Source of the DNA: Meghimatium bilineatum
Lineage: Eukaryota; Mollusca; Gastropoda; Stylommatophora; Philomycidae
Length of the DNA stretch: 64,000 nucleotides
Assembly (NCBI GenBank): GCA_034231615.1
Contig: CM067306.1
Span: 35,298,019 to 35,362,018, forward strand
Reading direction: 5' to 3'
Part shown: positions 11,956 through 22,467 of the stretch, piece by piece
Numbering within the stretch: position 1 is the first letter of the stretch
Layout of the letters: every line of letters begins with the position of its first letter
Notes under the pieces: generated by a model
Seen by the model: the letters and a program-made list of their open reading frames with translations, nothing else
Databases searched by the model: none
Told to the model about the DNA's origin: nothing
Translations under genes and position numbers: made by a program

Positions 11956-11973
11956 TATATATATATATATATG
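11956..11973. repeat. (TA)9 microsatellite between two LINE fragments
   Basis: A short alternating TA run separates the minus-strand Retro-C fragment from the plus-strand Retro-D fragment. Each fragment begins at or very near this run. Confidence 0.85.
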
Positions 11974-12895
11974 CGTATTCTTATACAACTTCTGATTTAT
12001 GAAACAACAGAGAATGAACAACGTAAAAACAAACTCAATAAACTGCTTTTCGCTGACGATAAAAACATCATGTATGATGATAAAGAAAAACTGCAAACTC
12101 ACATCAACTCACTATCAAGAATATGCAATAAATACAACAAGCGGATCAATAGACAAAAGGCAGAAACTATGCAAATAACGAGATCAACAGAGCATTTAAA
12201 CATTCAAATAGAGAACACAAAAATAATACAAGTCAAAAAGTACCTACGAAGTATCTTCACAGAAGACGGACGAGTCAATTGAGAGATAGAAACAAGATGT
12301 CAAAATGAAAATATTGCGATATACCAGATGTCACTTTTGCTTTAGCACCCAAAAAAACAACAACATGGAAGTAAAGAAACACATAAGTAAGAGCATCTTT
12401 GTGTCAACATTATGCTACCAATGCCAGACTTGGCAACTAACACCTACACATAAGTAAGATCATCTTTTTGCCAACACTATGCTACCAATGTCAGACTTGG
12501 CAACTAACACCTACACATAAGAGAAAGATCGAAACTTGCGAAATGTCTAAGTTAGGCTATTTGAGTCACCAGATTCGACATGGTGCGCAATTAGAACATC
12601 AGACGGATACTAAGTATAACATAGTGCATCAAGTATATAGAGAAACAACAGATAAAATTGTTTGGACGTCTTATGAGGATGAACGGTCCCATAAGAGTTT
12701 ATAACAAGATTAAAATAATGACACAAAGCCAAGGGCAGACCTAGGAAAAGATAGATAGACAACATCAAAACCATCCTAAATAAACATAACTGCACAACAA
12801 CCATAGCAACACACCTGGCTCTGAAACACAGACTAAATCTTCTGTACAAACCTCTACGCTCAGCGGCAAGTGTGGACGTTATGACAATAGACAAT
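11971..12895 (+). mobile_element. Retro-D LINE, RT C-terminal half
   Basis: This is a partial reverse transcriptase. The first frame (to 12282) holds LLFADDKNIMYDDKEKLQTH with the catalytic FADD at 12049-12060 and KYLRSIFTEDGRVN of the thumb. After frameshifts come TLCYQCQTWQLTPTHKRKIE, QQIKLFGRLMRMNGPIR and a C-terminal tail ending near SAASVDV at about 12880. A 66-bp tandem duplication at 12390-12521 repeats the CYQCQTWQLTPTHK part. The upstream RT motifs are absent, so the copy is 5' truncated. The tail matches the fragment at 15005-15290. Confidence 0.78.
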
Positions 12896-13460
12896 TCTTA
12901 TAAAAACGTCCGTATTAGTAATAATTACTTAAATTTAAACCCCCTCCCTCCATTGTCCAAACTATTTTATCTGTTGTTTCTATATATATTCTATGCGTGG
13001 TGTTTTATCTATTATCTTTCTGGTGTTCTCATTGCACATTTTGGTTGAGTCTGGTGATTCCAATGGCCTTCTTCGGGAATTGCATTTTGCAAGTTTTTAT
13101 CTTAAATAAATCAAAAATAATATACACCATACAACATAACTGCAGAATGTTTATAGTGCTCAATAATTACATACTTAGGTTATACATTGTTCACTTTCTC
13201 CACCTTGGATTCACTGGACATTTATGGATCACATTTATGGATTTAGAAGTTATTCATCTGACATTGGACTATTCAACAATCTCAAAAACATTAATCTATT
13301 GTTTATGTTGAGCCATGTGCTCGCTTTTATTGCGGCATTCTTTGCCAGAGAAACTTCTACCATTTATTCATTAAATACAGAAATTCGTGAATATTTTGCG
13401 CCGAGTATTTGTCACAAACTGAAACAGTTCTGTAGTATGTGCTCTGGGAAATTACCTTAT
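12896..13460. other. No recognised gene
   Basis: Frames of about 90-105 residues occur at 12997-13311 and 13224-13490, but their compositions are hydrophobic and AT-driven with no domain I recognise. Confidence 0.4.
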
Positions 13461-13686
13461 ATGGTACAGAAGACCTTTTTACATAATTAATTAGGACGTC
13501 ATTCGTTACGTGTTTTATTATTACCGCACTATTCTCTGGCTACCATTTATATATTTGGAGTCGCCTGGCTATTTTTGGCATGCGACGCCAAGTATACAAA
13601 TAATGGCCAATGAAATCACAATAATTTTTTGTTAAAACGTAACGAATGAAGTCCTAATTAATTGCGTTCAGAGGTCTTCTACCGTA
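13461..13686. mobile_element. Fold-back MITE with ~50-60 bp terminal inverted repeats
   Basis: The left arm (from about 13468) reads AGAAGACCT...AATTAATTAGGAC, then TCATTCGTTACGT. The right arm reads ACGTAACGAATGA, then GTCCTAATTAATT...AGGTCTTCT, ending about 13680. The arms pair over nearly their whole length. The centre carries GGCATGCGACGCCAAGTATA and CCAATGAAAT, shared with the element at 58730. It is non-coding, probably a non-autonomous DNA transposon. I could not fix the target duplication. Confidence 0.75.
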
Positions 13687-14409
13687 GAATGTTTTATTTG
13701 GGGTCAAGTCCGTTGATAAGGGGGCAGTGAGTGTTTCTTTCGCTTAAGAAGTCAGATCATGACACTTAGTACTAGGAGAAAAAATGCCAAAAAAGGATAG
13801 GACCCCCCCCCCCCCGAAAAAAATATAATTGGTTGTCTAAAAATAAAATATAAAAGAAAACCCAAGGAAGATGAAGGAATGACTCACGAGATCGAAGATA
13901 CAACCATTTTAATTCGGTACATTTTCCCCTCCCCCTCATCGAAGACGTATCTATGACCCTGGTTCTGGTGAATGCCCCTATAGGTCCCCTATGTTATTCA
14001 TGGGCAGATGCAAGTCGCAGAGTGTTGATGACGATCGATTTGGTGTAAATGCGCATTGAGACGGCAAAGTCCAGTTCACAGTCGAAAAATCTCGACTTGT
14101 TTATTGCTGCTCAATTTGTTGCTGTTGTCTTCCTGTAGTTTCCCGTAGTTCTCTACACTGTCGATATCATCAAGTACCGTCTCCGCAACGAAGGTTGCAT
14201 GCAACGGCACTGTAGTTATATGTTATTTTATCAAAGCTTTTACTTCCATGAAACTTTGAAGTAGTCCTATTCTCTATTCTCATGTATATTCTTTAAAATT
14301 TCTAAATTACAAGCTAAAAAAATAATCTAATTGAGATATGATCCTATTCTTTGGTCACAAAACGCACGTTAAAATCATATTTAGTCTTATCATTTTGAAT
14401 TTGTGCCAG
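13687..14409. other. No gene; C13 homopolymer
   Basis: The only notable item is a run of 13 C's at 13803-13815. I see no coding or RNA feature. Confidence 0.5.
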
Positions 14410-14415
14410 GCAGTG

Positions 14416-14613
14416 TTAAAGGTCTTGTAAACATTTACTATAATCACTATCGGAATCATCATTATCAGATTCACTAATTAGCAAGCTCTGAAACATAACC
14501 ATAGCTTGTTCTGCACTGTATCTAGAAGAAGTGGGCGTTGTCATTTTTTCAGAATTTCGGAAATAACAAACGCAGCGTATGGCGGTCAAAGAAATGGTTT
14601 CTTTTGTAGCCAC
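14416..14613 (-). pseudogene. Possible N-terminus of a piggyBac-like transposase
   Basis: A 65-residue frame on the minus strand contains SRYSAEQAMVMFQSLLISES followed by DNDDSDSDYS. An acidic serine/aspartate-rich segment after a short helix is how many piggyBac-type transposases begin. No catalytic domain follows, no TTAA-flanked inverted repeats were found, and the frame is short. It may equally be chance. Confidence 0.2.
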
Positions 14614-15004
14614 GAGAGTCGTCTTCAGTTTTCTAAAGGAAGTGGTTTCCTGGATGTTCAGAGGTTACTATAAAAACTTGAACTGGGCAAAACGAAATAT
14701 AACTGATCAATATATGATCGATCTAAAATCGAAGCCGTTAAAGTGGCGAAAGGTCCTGTAGACCCATACTATAAAGCCATTATAGTGGCGATCGTTCCCC
14801 AATGAGTTAACAATAGTTGTGGGAGAAATGGATTAAATTTGATGTAGAATCTGAATTCTAGATAATGCATTTCAGAACTTTGCGTTCACACATAAGAATT
14901 CTTCATAACAAATATATCGAACTATTTAAAGGTACTTTTTATATGTCAACATTTGTATAGATAAAATAAGAACTAGATAAAATAATAAATGAAGAAATTA
15001 TGAA
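14614..15004. other. No recognised feature
   Basis: A 60-residue frame at 14579-14761 has no domain, and I see no structure beyond it. Confidence 0.45.
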
Positions 15005-15290
15005 CAGAGTTGGTATAATATCATGTATTTAACATATTGAGAGACAGCAAGTAAAATGATTCTGTCAGCTTATGAGAATGAGCCCTCACCAAATACCAAT
15101 AAGAACATATAAACAAAAGAATATCCAGGCGTAAAGCCAAAGTTAGACCAAGAAAACGGTGGGAAGAAAACATCAAGATAGCAGTGCACAAACATAGAGT
15201 AAATGCAAGCACAGCTACACATCTGGCCTTGGAACCAAAGCTTAAATTCCCACTCCTACGCTTAACGGCAAGTTTGAAAGCGATCAACCA
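15005..15290 (+). mobile_element. Retro-D LINE, 3' terminal fragment
   Basis: The plus strand reads KAKVRPRKRWEENIKIAVHK, then ASTATHLALEPKLKFPLL, which parallels 12720-12880 of the first Retro-D copy. Both end in LRLTASLKA or LRSAASVDV-like residues. It is 5' truncated and frameshifted. The frame on the opposite strand over this interval is only a shadow. Confidence 0.7.
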
Positions 15291-15386
15291 TCATTCACAT
15301 GGGGACAGACAATAGATGGACAAACATTTGTATAAATATTTTCGAAGTAATGAGATCTTGAGATATTTGTGTTTTGTAGATCGCGG

Positions 15387-15447
15387 AGGGGGGGGGGGAT
15401 TTCCCGCAAACTAAGAGTATACCCAGCTTCTTGCCTAAAAAAACACT

Positions 15448-15487
<40 letters not shown>

Positions 15488-15495
15488 GTGTGTGT
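15387..15495. repeat. G run and compound (CA)n(TA)n(TG)n microsatellite
   Basis: A run of G's at about 15387-15397 is followed at 15447-15495 by (CA)n, (TA)n and (TG)n in sequence. The whole is self-complementary and can form a hairpin. Short frames over it are repeat artefacts. Confidence 0.85.
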
Positions 15496-15600
15496 GCATA
15501 CGTGTGGCCGTGCGCGTGAGTGTTCGTCCATCACAAGTGATTCTAATCATGTTTTATATCCACTTGAAAATTCAATTAGAATTATGACCATGTCTAATAG

Positions 15601-16194
15601 TTCATAGATGGCTAATAAGCTCTAGTCGAGCTGTAAATGTCCTAGGACAGTTCGGGCATGGAATGATCACTGTAGACGGATTTTGGTCTATCCGTAACTT
15701 TCTAGCTACTTTCCGCTATTGAGCTGCAGCGTTTCTTCTCTTTTCACAAGATGATGGGCTCTTTTTGACTGTAGAGCGCAATGTATATCTATTTTGTGCA
15801 AGTTCTTCCCATGTGTCTTGGTCTATTTCAAATGTTTTCAGTGAGGTCTTTAGCGAGTCCTTGTAGCGCTTCTTTTGGCCATCTTGAGATCGTTTACCTT
15901 TCTCCAGCTCACCATAGAGAAGTATCTTTGGCAGACGACGGTCTTGCTTACGTACCAGATGACCTGCCCAATGAATCTGTGTCTGCATGAGGATAGTGTC
16001 AATGCTGGGGATACCAGCGCTATCAAGGACAGTGGTATCTGGAATCTTGTCTTGCCATTTGATGTTCATAACTTTTCTAAGACAAGTTGTATGAAAGTGA
16101 TTGAGTTTCTTCACATGACGTCCATACACAGTCTATGTTTCACTAGCGTATAACAGCACTGGAAATACTACTGCTCTGTAGACTTTCAGGTTGG

Positions 16195-16196
<2 letters not shown>
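15601..16196 (-). mobile_element. Retro-F LINE, C-terminal part with zinc-finger end
   Basis: On the minus strand, from 16196 downward, it reads NLKVYRAVVFPVLLYASET, a stop, then YGRHVKKLNHFHTTCLRKVM, WAGHLVRKQDRRLPKILLYG and TWEELAQNRYTLRSTV. This is the characteristic C-terminus of an endonuclease-reverse-transcriptase LINE. After a TAG at 15716 the same frame continues to CPNCPRTFTARLELISHL, the start of the C2H2-like finger that ends this family. Its last histidine is lost to a TGA. The 5' side stops at the TA microsatellite at 16197, so this is a truncated copy. Confidence 0.83.

Positions 16197-16246
<50 letters not shown>
16197..16246. repeat. (TA)n microsatellite, ~25 units
   Basis: This is an uninterrupted alternating TA tract of about 48 bases next to the truncated 5' end of the Retro-F fragment. 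Confidence 0.9.
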
Positions 16247-16247
<1 letters not shown>

Positions 16248-18084
16248 TGGGCTTATCTGGGTTTTTATTACCACTGTAACTATTTATTTCTAAAATCTTG
16301 AGTGGTAACCCTTGGTCACATTAACATTTCCGGGTCAGCTGCTATCGATTGTCAACACTGTCCACAGTCAGACAGTTCCTTCGAAATCGCTTTAGTCATC
16401 AATGATCGGTTTCTAGTGAGTTTGGGTTGTTGAGTAATCAGTACCCGTTGCAGCTGGCAGAGGGATTCTTATAACCTTGATAAAGGTAATACTTTTGTAT
16501 CTTCAATATGCCTGTGTCATTATGTGTTCCAGTTTGTCAACATCGGTGTCGATCGGAGAATGAATTTTTTATTTGACAATTTATTTGCTGCAATTCAGTG
16601 TAGGTAGTAACTGTACAGTACTTGTAGGCCTAAGTGTGTAGTACTTAAAGTAGGTAGGCTATTGTGTAGTCTAACTGTGTATGTTGTATTCAAGCACATA
16701 TATTTCACATACACAAATATTTCACATACAATAAGCTAGACAGAGTAAATGTTTGACAACTGCTTTTTGGACATTTCTGACTTGTAAACGGAAGTTTATG
16801 TGAAACTACCTGTTAAACTGTTACAGTTTAGATTACTTGAGAAATTAGGTTTATTTTATTTCAGATAATTAGGGGTTGGGTTACACTACAGAATAAGTCT
16901 TCACTGTGCTATAAATAGCACACATTGTTTACATTTTTAAGTACCAAACGTCACGTATTTCCGTGTAACACCAATGAAATGATTGAAATTAATGGATGCC
17001 GTGACATCACATCTCCCTACACAAATGACATCAAGCACAATTATAATTTTGATAACTAATTCATTATTTTCATTTCTAACTGATCATAACCCTTACCCAC
17101 ATCCCTAATGTAAATACTAATACGAAATTAATATGCCTTAATTTTAAATATAAATTCTACTAATCACACTGCAAAGGTTAGGTCATACCTTGAAACTAGA
17201 GCAAAGGTCACATTGAAGACTTATACCGTAGTTGCGCCAGGGGTTGGATTGTCCAAGTCCATAAATAATGTCAACTAAGTGAAAATGGAGTGTGATCTGA
17301 AAAAAGTTTGATAGCTGTTAACTAGCGGGAGAGGGGGCACAGGTTGAAAGAAGTTGACGTCAACAATAGTATCAATACACCAATAGTGTAAGTAAGACTA
17401 ATAGTAGTGTAATAGTAATGCTGTCATTTTATACAATAATTAAATGTTCGTATTAAAAACATTTTTCTAAAAATGTGAAATAAATTCCTTGTTTAAAGGG
17501 AGGCGGATATTTTTTTTTCTTTAACTTAATATTAGGAAAGGTCCGAAATTGTATACAGGGTGCAGGGAATTGACAACATGTTTTTTAGTTATGGACAGTC
17601 TCTAGGGGCATAAATGTAGTATATGTTTTTGCAAAGGAGTGTGGTCCTAAAACATCCTGAGTAGCAGTCGAAGGCCTTAATTTAGTTTTCAGCCTCCAAC
17701 TGCTATAGTGGCTCTCTTTAAAAAATAAGGGGGGGGGGGAAGGATCTTTCTATGTTATCGAGTAGTACAATGTGATGTTTTATCTACCTAAAAAACTGAT
17801 GTTTCATAAGCAAATCTGGATCAGATGATAATTTGAAGTCTCAGAACAGTATGCAGCAATCATTGTTGAAATGAGGAAACCTGAGGAATTTTTTTAATGC
17901 TGTTCTGGATATTGTGTATGGAGTGTTGTCATATTGTGACAATGTGTTCAGAAATGCATCCTAAAAGATTAAATAGAATGTTTGATATAAATACTTCAAG
18001 AGCCCCCTCCCCCATATATGCACCTTCTGCTTCTCATTCTTCTCTTACTATTGTGGTTTTCATGTCACAGCACATATAACTTTG
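16247..18084. other. 1.8-kb stretch with no recognised gene
   Basis: This is AT-rich DNA. Small repeats (TATTTCACATACA near 16702-16730) and a G run at about 17730 are the only visible structures. No frame carries a domain I know. Confidence 0.5.
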
Positions 18085-18086
18085 TA

Positions 18087-18774
18087 CAGTGGAATCCCTC
18101 TCAGGTGGATTCTTTTATAAGAAATTTTTCTATACAGTAACACCTTGGTTTTCGTTGACTTCGGTTATCGTCAGTTTTCATCAATTTTTTCTGCGAAAAA
18201 TATGTCTCAGGGTTCGTCCGGTTCCTCAGATTTTGTTGACTCTGAAACTGGTCCAAGGCCAAGAAGGGAAGTAACCCCAGTTAGTGCCCTGATACCTAAG
18301 GTAACTATGGAGGGGGATTTCCCCTTCCTAAAATTAAATCTCTCTTCCTCGCCATCTTCCATATGCCAAGAAGAGTCTACAGAAAAGTAAATGCCATGTT
18401 AAATGTTCATTTATTCTTTACATTAGTTTTTATATTCATTTTATATTATTTCTTATTGTGTTTAGTATTAAACACTATATTTATTATCAATAAAATGTGT
18501 TTTGTGGAATTTTTAGAACAAATTAATTGTATTTACATAGATTCATATGGAAATAATATCCTTGGTTTTCATTGGTTTCGGATTTCGCCAATTGTTTTCA
18601 GACGGATTATCAATGAAAACCAAGGTACCGCTGTATAACAACACATCAAAATCCCCATTATATTTATTCTGTATTATTTGTACTGTATATAATGAGTTTC
18701 TGTTATAATATAACATATTTTATCGGTTCAGTTATTATATCGGTTTTATAAGTTGTTATAACAGGAGTCCACTG
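18087..18774. mobile_element. Outer pogo/Tigger-like MITE (interrupted)
   Basis: The ends are inverted: CAGTGGAATCCC at 18087 and the complement of CAGTGGACTCCT at 18774. Both are flanked by TA, the target of Tc1/mariner-superfamily elements. A second element (18135-18633) lies inside it, so this one is older. It has no coding capacity. Family assignment rests on the end sequence and the TA flanks. Confidence 0.55.
18135..18633 (+). mobile_element. Inner pogo/Tigger-like non-autonomous transposon
   Basis: A 499-bp element flanked by TA. The left end reads CAGTAACACCTTGGTTTTCG and the right end is the complement of CAGCGGTACCTTGGTTTTCA, giving terminal inverted repeats of about 26 bp with four mismatches. 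The CAG(T)..ACCTTGGTTTTCG type of terminus is usual for pogo/Tigger elements. Inside, a frame to 18390 ends in FPFLKLNLSSSPSS and CQEESTEK before a stop. That could be a leftover transposase C-terminus, but no DDE domain is present. Confidence 0.72.
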
Positions 18775-19859
18775 TATGCTATAGGTAACAGTATATCATA
18801 AATGCTAATGCATTAAAAGTGCTAAGGATTAAGAATGATATGAAAAGTATAGGTGGTTTGTATCAGTACCATGAAACCCATAACCCCTCAGTGTTTTTGG
18901 GTTTCACTTTAAAAATAGCAACACAAATGTCCTGCCTGTTCATAGTACATTGTTTTCGTTTGGAGAAATTTAATTCTGTCCAGTCTTTGATATTATCAAT
19001 CTATGCTTTCCTTTTTTTTTTTTTTTACTACAATTGAAAATCATTTCAACATTTATCTTTACAGTTATATGTTGTATGTCCTGCTGTCTCCCACTTCAGT
19101 GTTTAAATATATCTCACAATTCAGTTTCTTTTGTTTGTCTTCTATAAAATAGAAAAGGTAACGGCAATATGAGTTATGAACCAACGTTATAGGACATAGT
19201 TTCCCATAAGTGCTCATCTGCCTAGTCAGTGGTTGATGAGAAACTATCTGACTAGAGATGTCTATCGACTTGCTCAGTGATTGATAATAATATCCATTTA
19301 GCTATGAGCATGTAGCTATAAATAATCAAACTATCAGAGGACGTCAGACAAGGTGGAGAGTGCCGCAGTAACACAATGTTCAGATAGTTCTTGACAGCCC
19401 ATAGTTCAGAGCACAAATTATTTTCAGCTGTGTAATTAAGGTTGTAACTAAGGTGACACCCTGATGTGTAAGGTTGCTTCAAAGGCATCGTTGTGTAAGG
19501 GCGGTGTGTGAATACTTGTTTAGTTCCTGAAGGAAAGTATTCAAGTGCTACAGTTTTCAGGATTACCATGTTCTTCCAGGAGTACAGCACACACTGCTGG
19601 ACTAATTATCTCATAATTCATTTGTCAGATGTGTTGACCAATCCATAGTGATGGCACATCTAGCATTCCATTTCACCTAGGATTCTGCTGCAAAAGAACA
19701 AAGGTGCAGTGTTTGCTGGCCTGCATCCATCTCTTACCCATCCATGTGGATTATTTAAAGGAGGCTACAGGAAACTGGAAATCAACTCAAACAACAGACC
19801 AAAAATTAAACAGCTTTGAATAAAATGGAGCACTTTCGTCACAAATAGTGACTTAAGAA
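18775..19859. other. No recognised gene
   Basis: A T run lies at about 19012-19026. A 112-residue frame on the minus strand at 19252-19590 has no recognisable domain. Nothing more can be supported. Confidence 0.45.
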
Positions 19860-20130
19860 ACAAAACACACTAAGAATATGTGTCAAACGTCATAAAAAAC
19901 GCAGATGGAATCCCTGGGTCACATTTTAACAGAATAAACCAACAAGCCCTTATGTGGACTCCTGAGGGTAAAAGAAAACGAGGTATGTCTAAATCAACCC
20001 TAAAAATACCATACTTAAAGAAGGGGAAATAATAGGCTGCAATACCATACAAGAACTAAAATGCAGGCAGCTGACCGCAACACATGGAAAATCAAAACCT
20101 CAGCCCTATGTGCTGCTTGTAGAATGAAAG
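19860..20130 (+). mobile_element. Retro-E LINE, C-terminal fragment
   Basis: With frameshifts the plus strand reads QQALMWTPEGKRKRGMSKST, then a degenerate linker, then ADRNTWKIKTSALCAA. This is the pattern (GKRKRGRP ... W..M.SALC) that ends the Retro-E copy at 43680-43850. Only the last 80 or so codons remain. Confidence 0.65.
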
Positions 20131-20585
20131 GAACAAACAAACTAACATACCAGAATGAATATATCACCTGAATTAATCATACTGCATCATCTGTCTTGTT
20201 ACCAGGCTTAAAAAGAGAGCAAAGAACAGTAATGTTTCCACCATCTGTGTAAGTTGTAAGAGGCACAACAATTTATTGGCCCACTGCATATAATCATAGG
20301 CGAATTCCAGCTACACAGTTTGGACCGTATGGAGTAATGTGAGACACATAGAAAACTCTGGCCATTACCTGCATTGAACATCATGTCCTACAAGAGAGTG
20401 AGGTTGACTCTTTGCACACTTAAATAAAAATCCCCAGTGCAAGTCATTTTCAAAAATGAAAACTGAGATTCAAAAGTAGATGTAACAAAATGGTTATAAT
20501 CATCAACATGTCATAAGCACTAGCGATGGACGGACAACATCAATAGCATGTCATAATCACTTATGATGTACAAACAACAATATCA

Positions 20586-20801
20586 ACTTTCATTGCTGCA
20601 TGTTTTCCAGTGAAGGATTGGAGGGAGGCTTTCTATGGGCTGTGGAAATAAAGGCTGCTTTGCCATAGCAGACACTGTGACATGTGCAGGAAGGATGTTG
20701 ATTGTACCTCTGAAAGAAAAAATCCTGTCCCAACTATGGATTGAACCCAGGTCCTCAAGGGTCTGAGAATGGCATTCTAACCACGTGGCCATGCGCTCCA
20801 A
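20586..20801 (-). mobile_element. SINE-E, tRNA-derived SINE
   Basis: The minus strand begins near 20800 with GGAGCGCATGGCCACGTGG (A box TGGCCACGTGGTTAG). It has GGTTCAATCC (B box) about 50 bases on, giving a tRNA-like promoter. A roughly 150-bp body with no tRNA resemblance follows. It is inserted in a short region of imperfect repeats (CATGTCATAA... at 20500-20575 and again after 20805). Confidence 0.65.
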
Positions 20802-20877
20802 CAAGTCATAATCACCTGTGATAGATGAACAACATCCTGTGATGAACAAATAACATACCATAAGAAGTAACTAGGGA

Positions 20878-21184
20878 AGTTGGGCACAGGCTAACCCTGT
20901 TGTATACCCTTAGTTGGGCACAGGCTAACCCTGTTTTATACCCTTAGTTGGGCACAGGCTAACCCTGTTTTATACCCTTAGTTGGGCACAGGCTAACCCT
21001 ATTGTATACCCTTAGTTGGGCACAGGCTAACCCTGTTGTATACCCTTAGTTGGGCACAAGCTAACCCTGTTGTATACCCTTAGTTGGGCACAAGCTAACC
21101 CTGTTGTATACCCTTAGTTGGGCACAAGCTAACCCTGTTGTATACCCTTAGTTGGGCACAGGCTAACCCTGTTGTATACCCTTA
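20878..21184. repeat. 34-bp minisatellite, 9 copies
   Basis: Nine head-to-tail copies of a 34-bp unit beginning AGTTGGGCACAGGCTAACCC. Copies differ only at a G/A (ACAGG or ACAAG) and at the TTGTATA/TTTTATA position. The period was measured from unit starts at 20878 and 20912. Confidence 0.92.
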
Positions 21185-21912
21185 GCTCTAATGATGGAAA
21201 GGAATCAACACTTCTATCATCAGCTTGCTTCGAGAGTGAAAAAGTAGCTATGGTTGGGTGCCCTCCAGAGTAGTAAATATTGCAGCATTGTGTAAATGTC
21301 TTGTAGACTGGTAGATAATGGCACAACTTATTCCATTATCTGAACACCATCCTGCTAAACTGTATTGTGATCGCTGGTACTGCTTCACTTTGGTGATGTT
21401 AGCTGGTAGGATATTTCTCCAGCTGCTGCTTTTCCAGGGTGTTGTCAGTCACACTCTGATCTGGGTGCCTTTCTTTTGTTGGCTTGTAACCAAGCTTTTA
21501 CAAAGAATAAAAATGTGACAAACTCTATCTTTGAAAGTTGTTTTTCATGGCACACCATTCTACATTGAATATTATGATAAAGAGTTCAGTTTATTTACTT
21601 TTTACAGTCTTGAATCTTTCATTAAATACCTCAGTGTGTTTCACACATTTATCATCATGTTCAAATGTCATAGGTGTTTGTTCTTTCAAGGTGAGTACAT
21701 TCACTGTGTTATTTCTTTTGAGTTATCACTTTCCATGGCCTTAACTTAGCATAAAATGATTTCATGTTTGAAAGCATAGAGATGAGTTCAGAAGCTGGTT
21801 TTGTCCATCAGCTTAACATTCAGCTCCATTATGTACTTAGTATTGTCCACCAGGAACACTAAAACGTACATTTCAAACATGTTTCCCTATATATATATAT
21901 ATATTCCCTATA
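21185..21912. other. No recognised gene
   Basis: The frames here are short with no domain. A TA microsatellite sits at 21889-21903. Confidence 0.45.
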
Positions 21913-21995
21913 TAAGATCGTTGTTGTTTCCCTGCCGTGCCAGGTTGTCAAACTGTCTAATATTTTCTCACGTTGTCGCCCTCTGTCTCTATTGC
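21913..21995 (-). mobile_element. Retro-C LINE scrap between TA repeats
   Basis: The reverse complement matches about 80 bases of the Retro-C 3' region seen at 172-235 and 37010-37060 (GACAACCTGGCACGGCAGGG, AATATTAGACAGTTTGAC). TA microsatellites flank it on both sides. Confidence 0.7.
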
Positions 21996-22055
21996 CTATA
22001 TATATATATATAAACTACCTTATTTCATTCCGTAGTTAGTTTAGTAAACCTAATA

Positions 22056-22467
22056 TTGAAATTTTGGAAACTACATAGGTCAATGAAGCGGAGAACAGAA
22101 TCGAAACACAGTACAAGCGTGTGGGACGACACAGTGCAGACACTGATATTAGATGCGATGAAAGGCAGATCTTTCTTTGATAGCTATCTTCAACAAACTA
22201 ATCAGGGTGACTTAGATCAGCGCAAAGAAATGCTACATACCCTGACATCTATCACGGATTTTAAGGCTAAAACAGACCGGCTTGCAGATGTTAAAGAAGT
22301 GCTAAGCTATTAAGAATGCACCCGATGGTGCTCCAGGCCCGGATGGAATCAAGTACAGCCCACTCAAGGACATTGGGGAGAATAGGCTAGCTAAAATAAC
22401 AGGCGATTATAATACGAGTCTGAAAACAGGAGTGGTACCAGAGGAATGGCTACATAGCTACACAATT
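22056..22467 (+). mobile_element. Retro-B LINE, 5' part (left of the Retro-A insertion)
   Basis: The first frame (22056-22313) reads through RKEMLHTLTSITDFKAKTDR. After a one-base shift it continues NAPDGAPGPDGIKYSPLKDI and TGVVPEEWLHSYTIP, the start of the RT finger region. The sentence breaks at IP near 22467 and resumes about 3.3 kb later with IPVPKPGKDS at 25775. The two halves therefore belong to one element split by Retro-A. The usual APE domain of such LINEs is not seen upstream, so the copy is 5' truncated or decayed. Confidence 0.8.

Noticed and set aside
12997..13490. Overlapping hydrophobic frames as a membrane protein
   Set aside because: AT-rich composition alone explains them. 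No family resemblance or start context supports a gene.
20878..21184. CRISPR-like array of regular repeats
   Set aside because: Units follow head to tail without unique spacers, and the whole window is eukaryotic.
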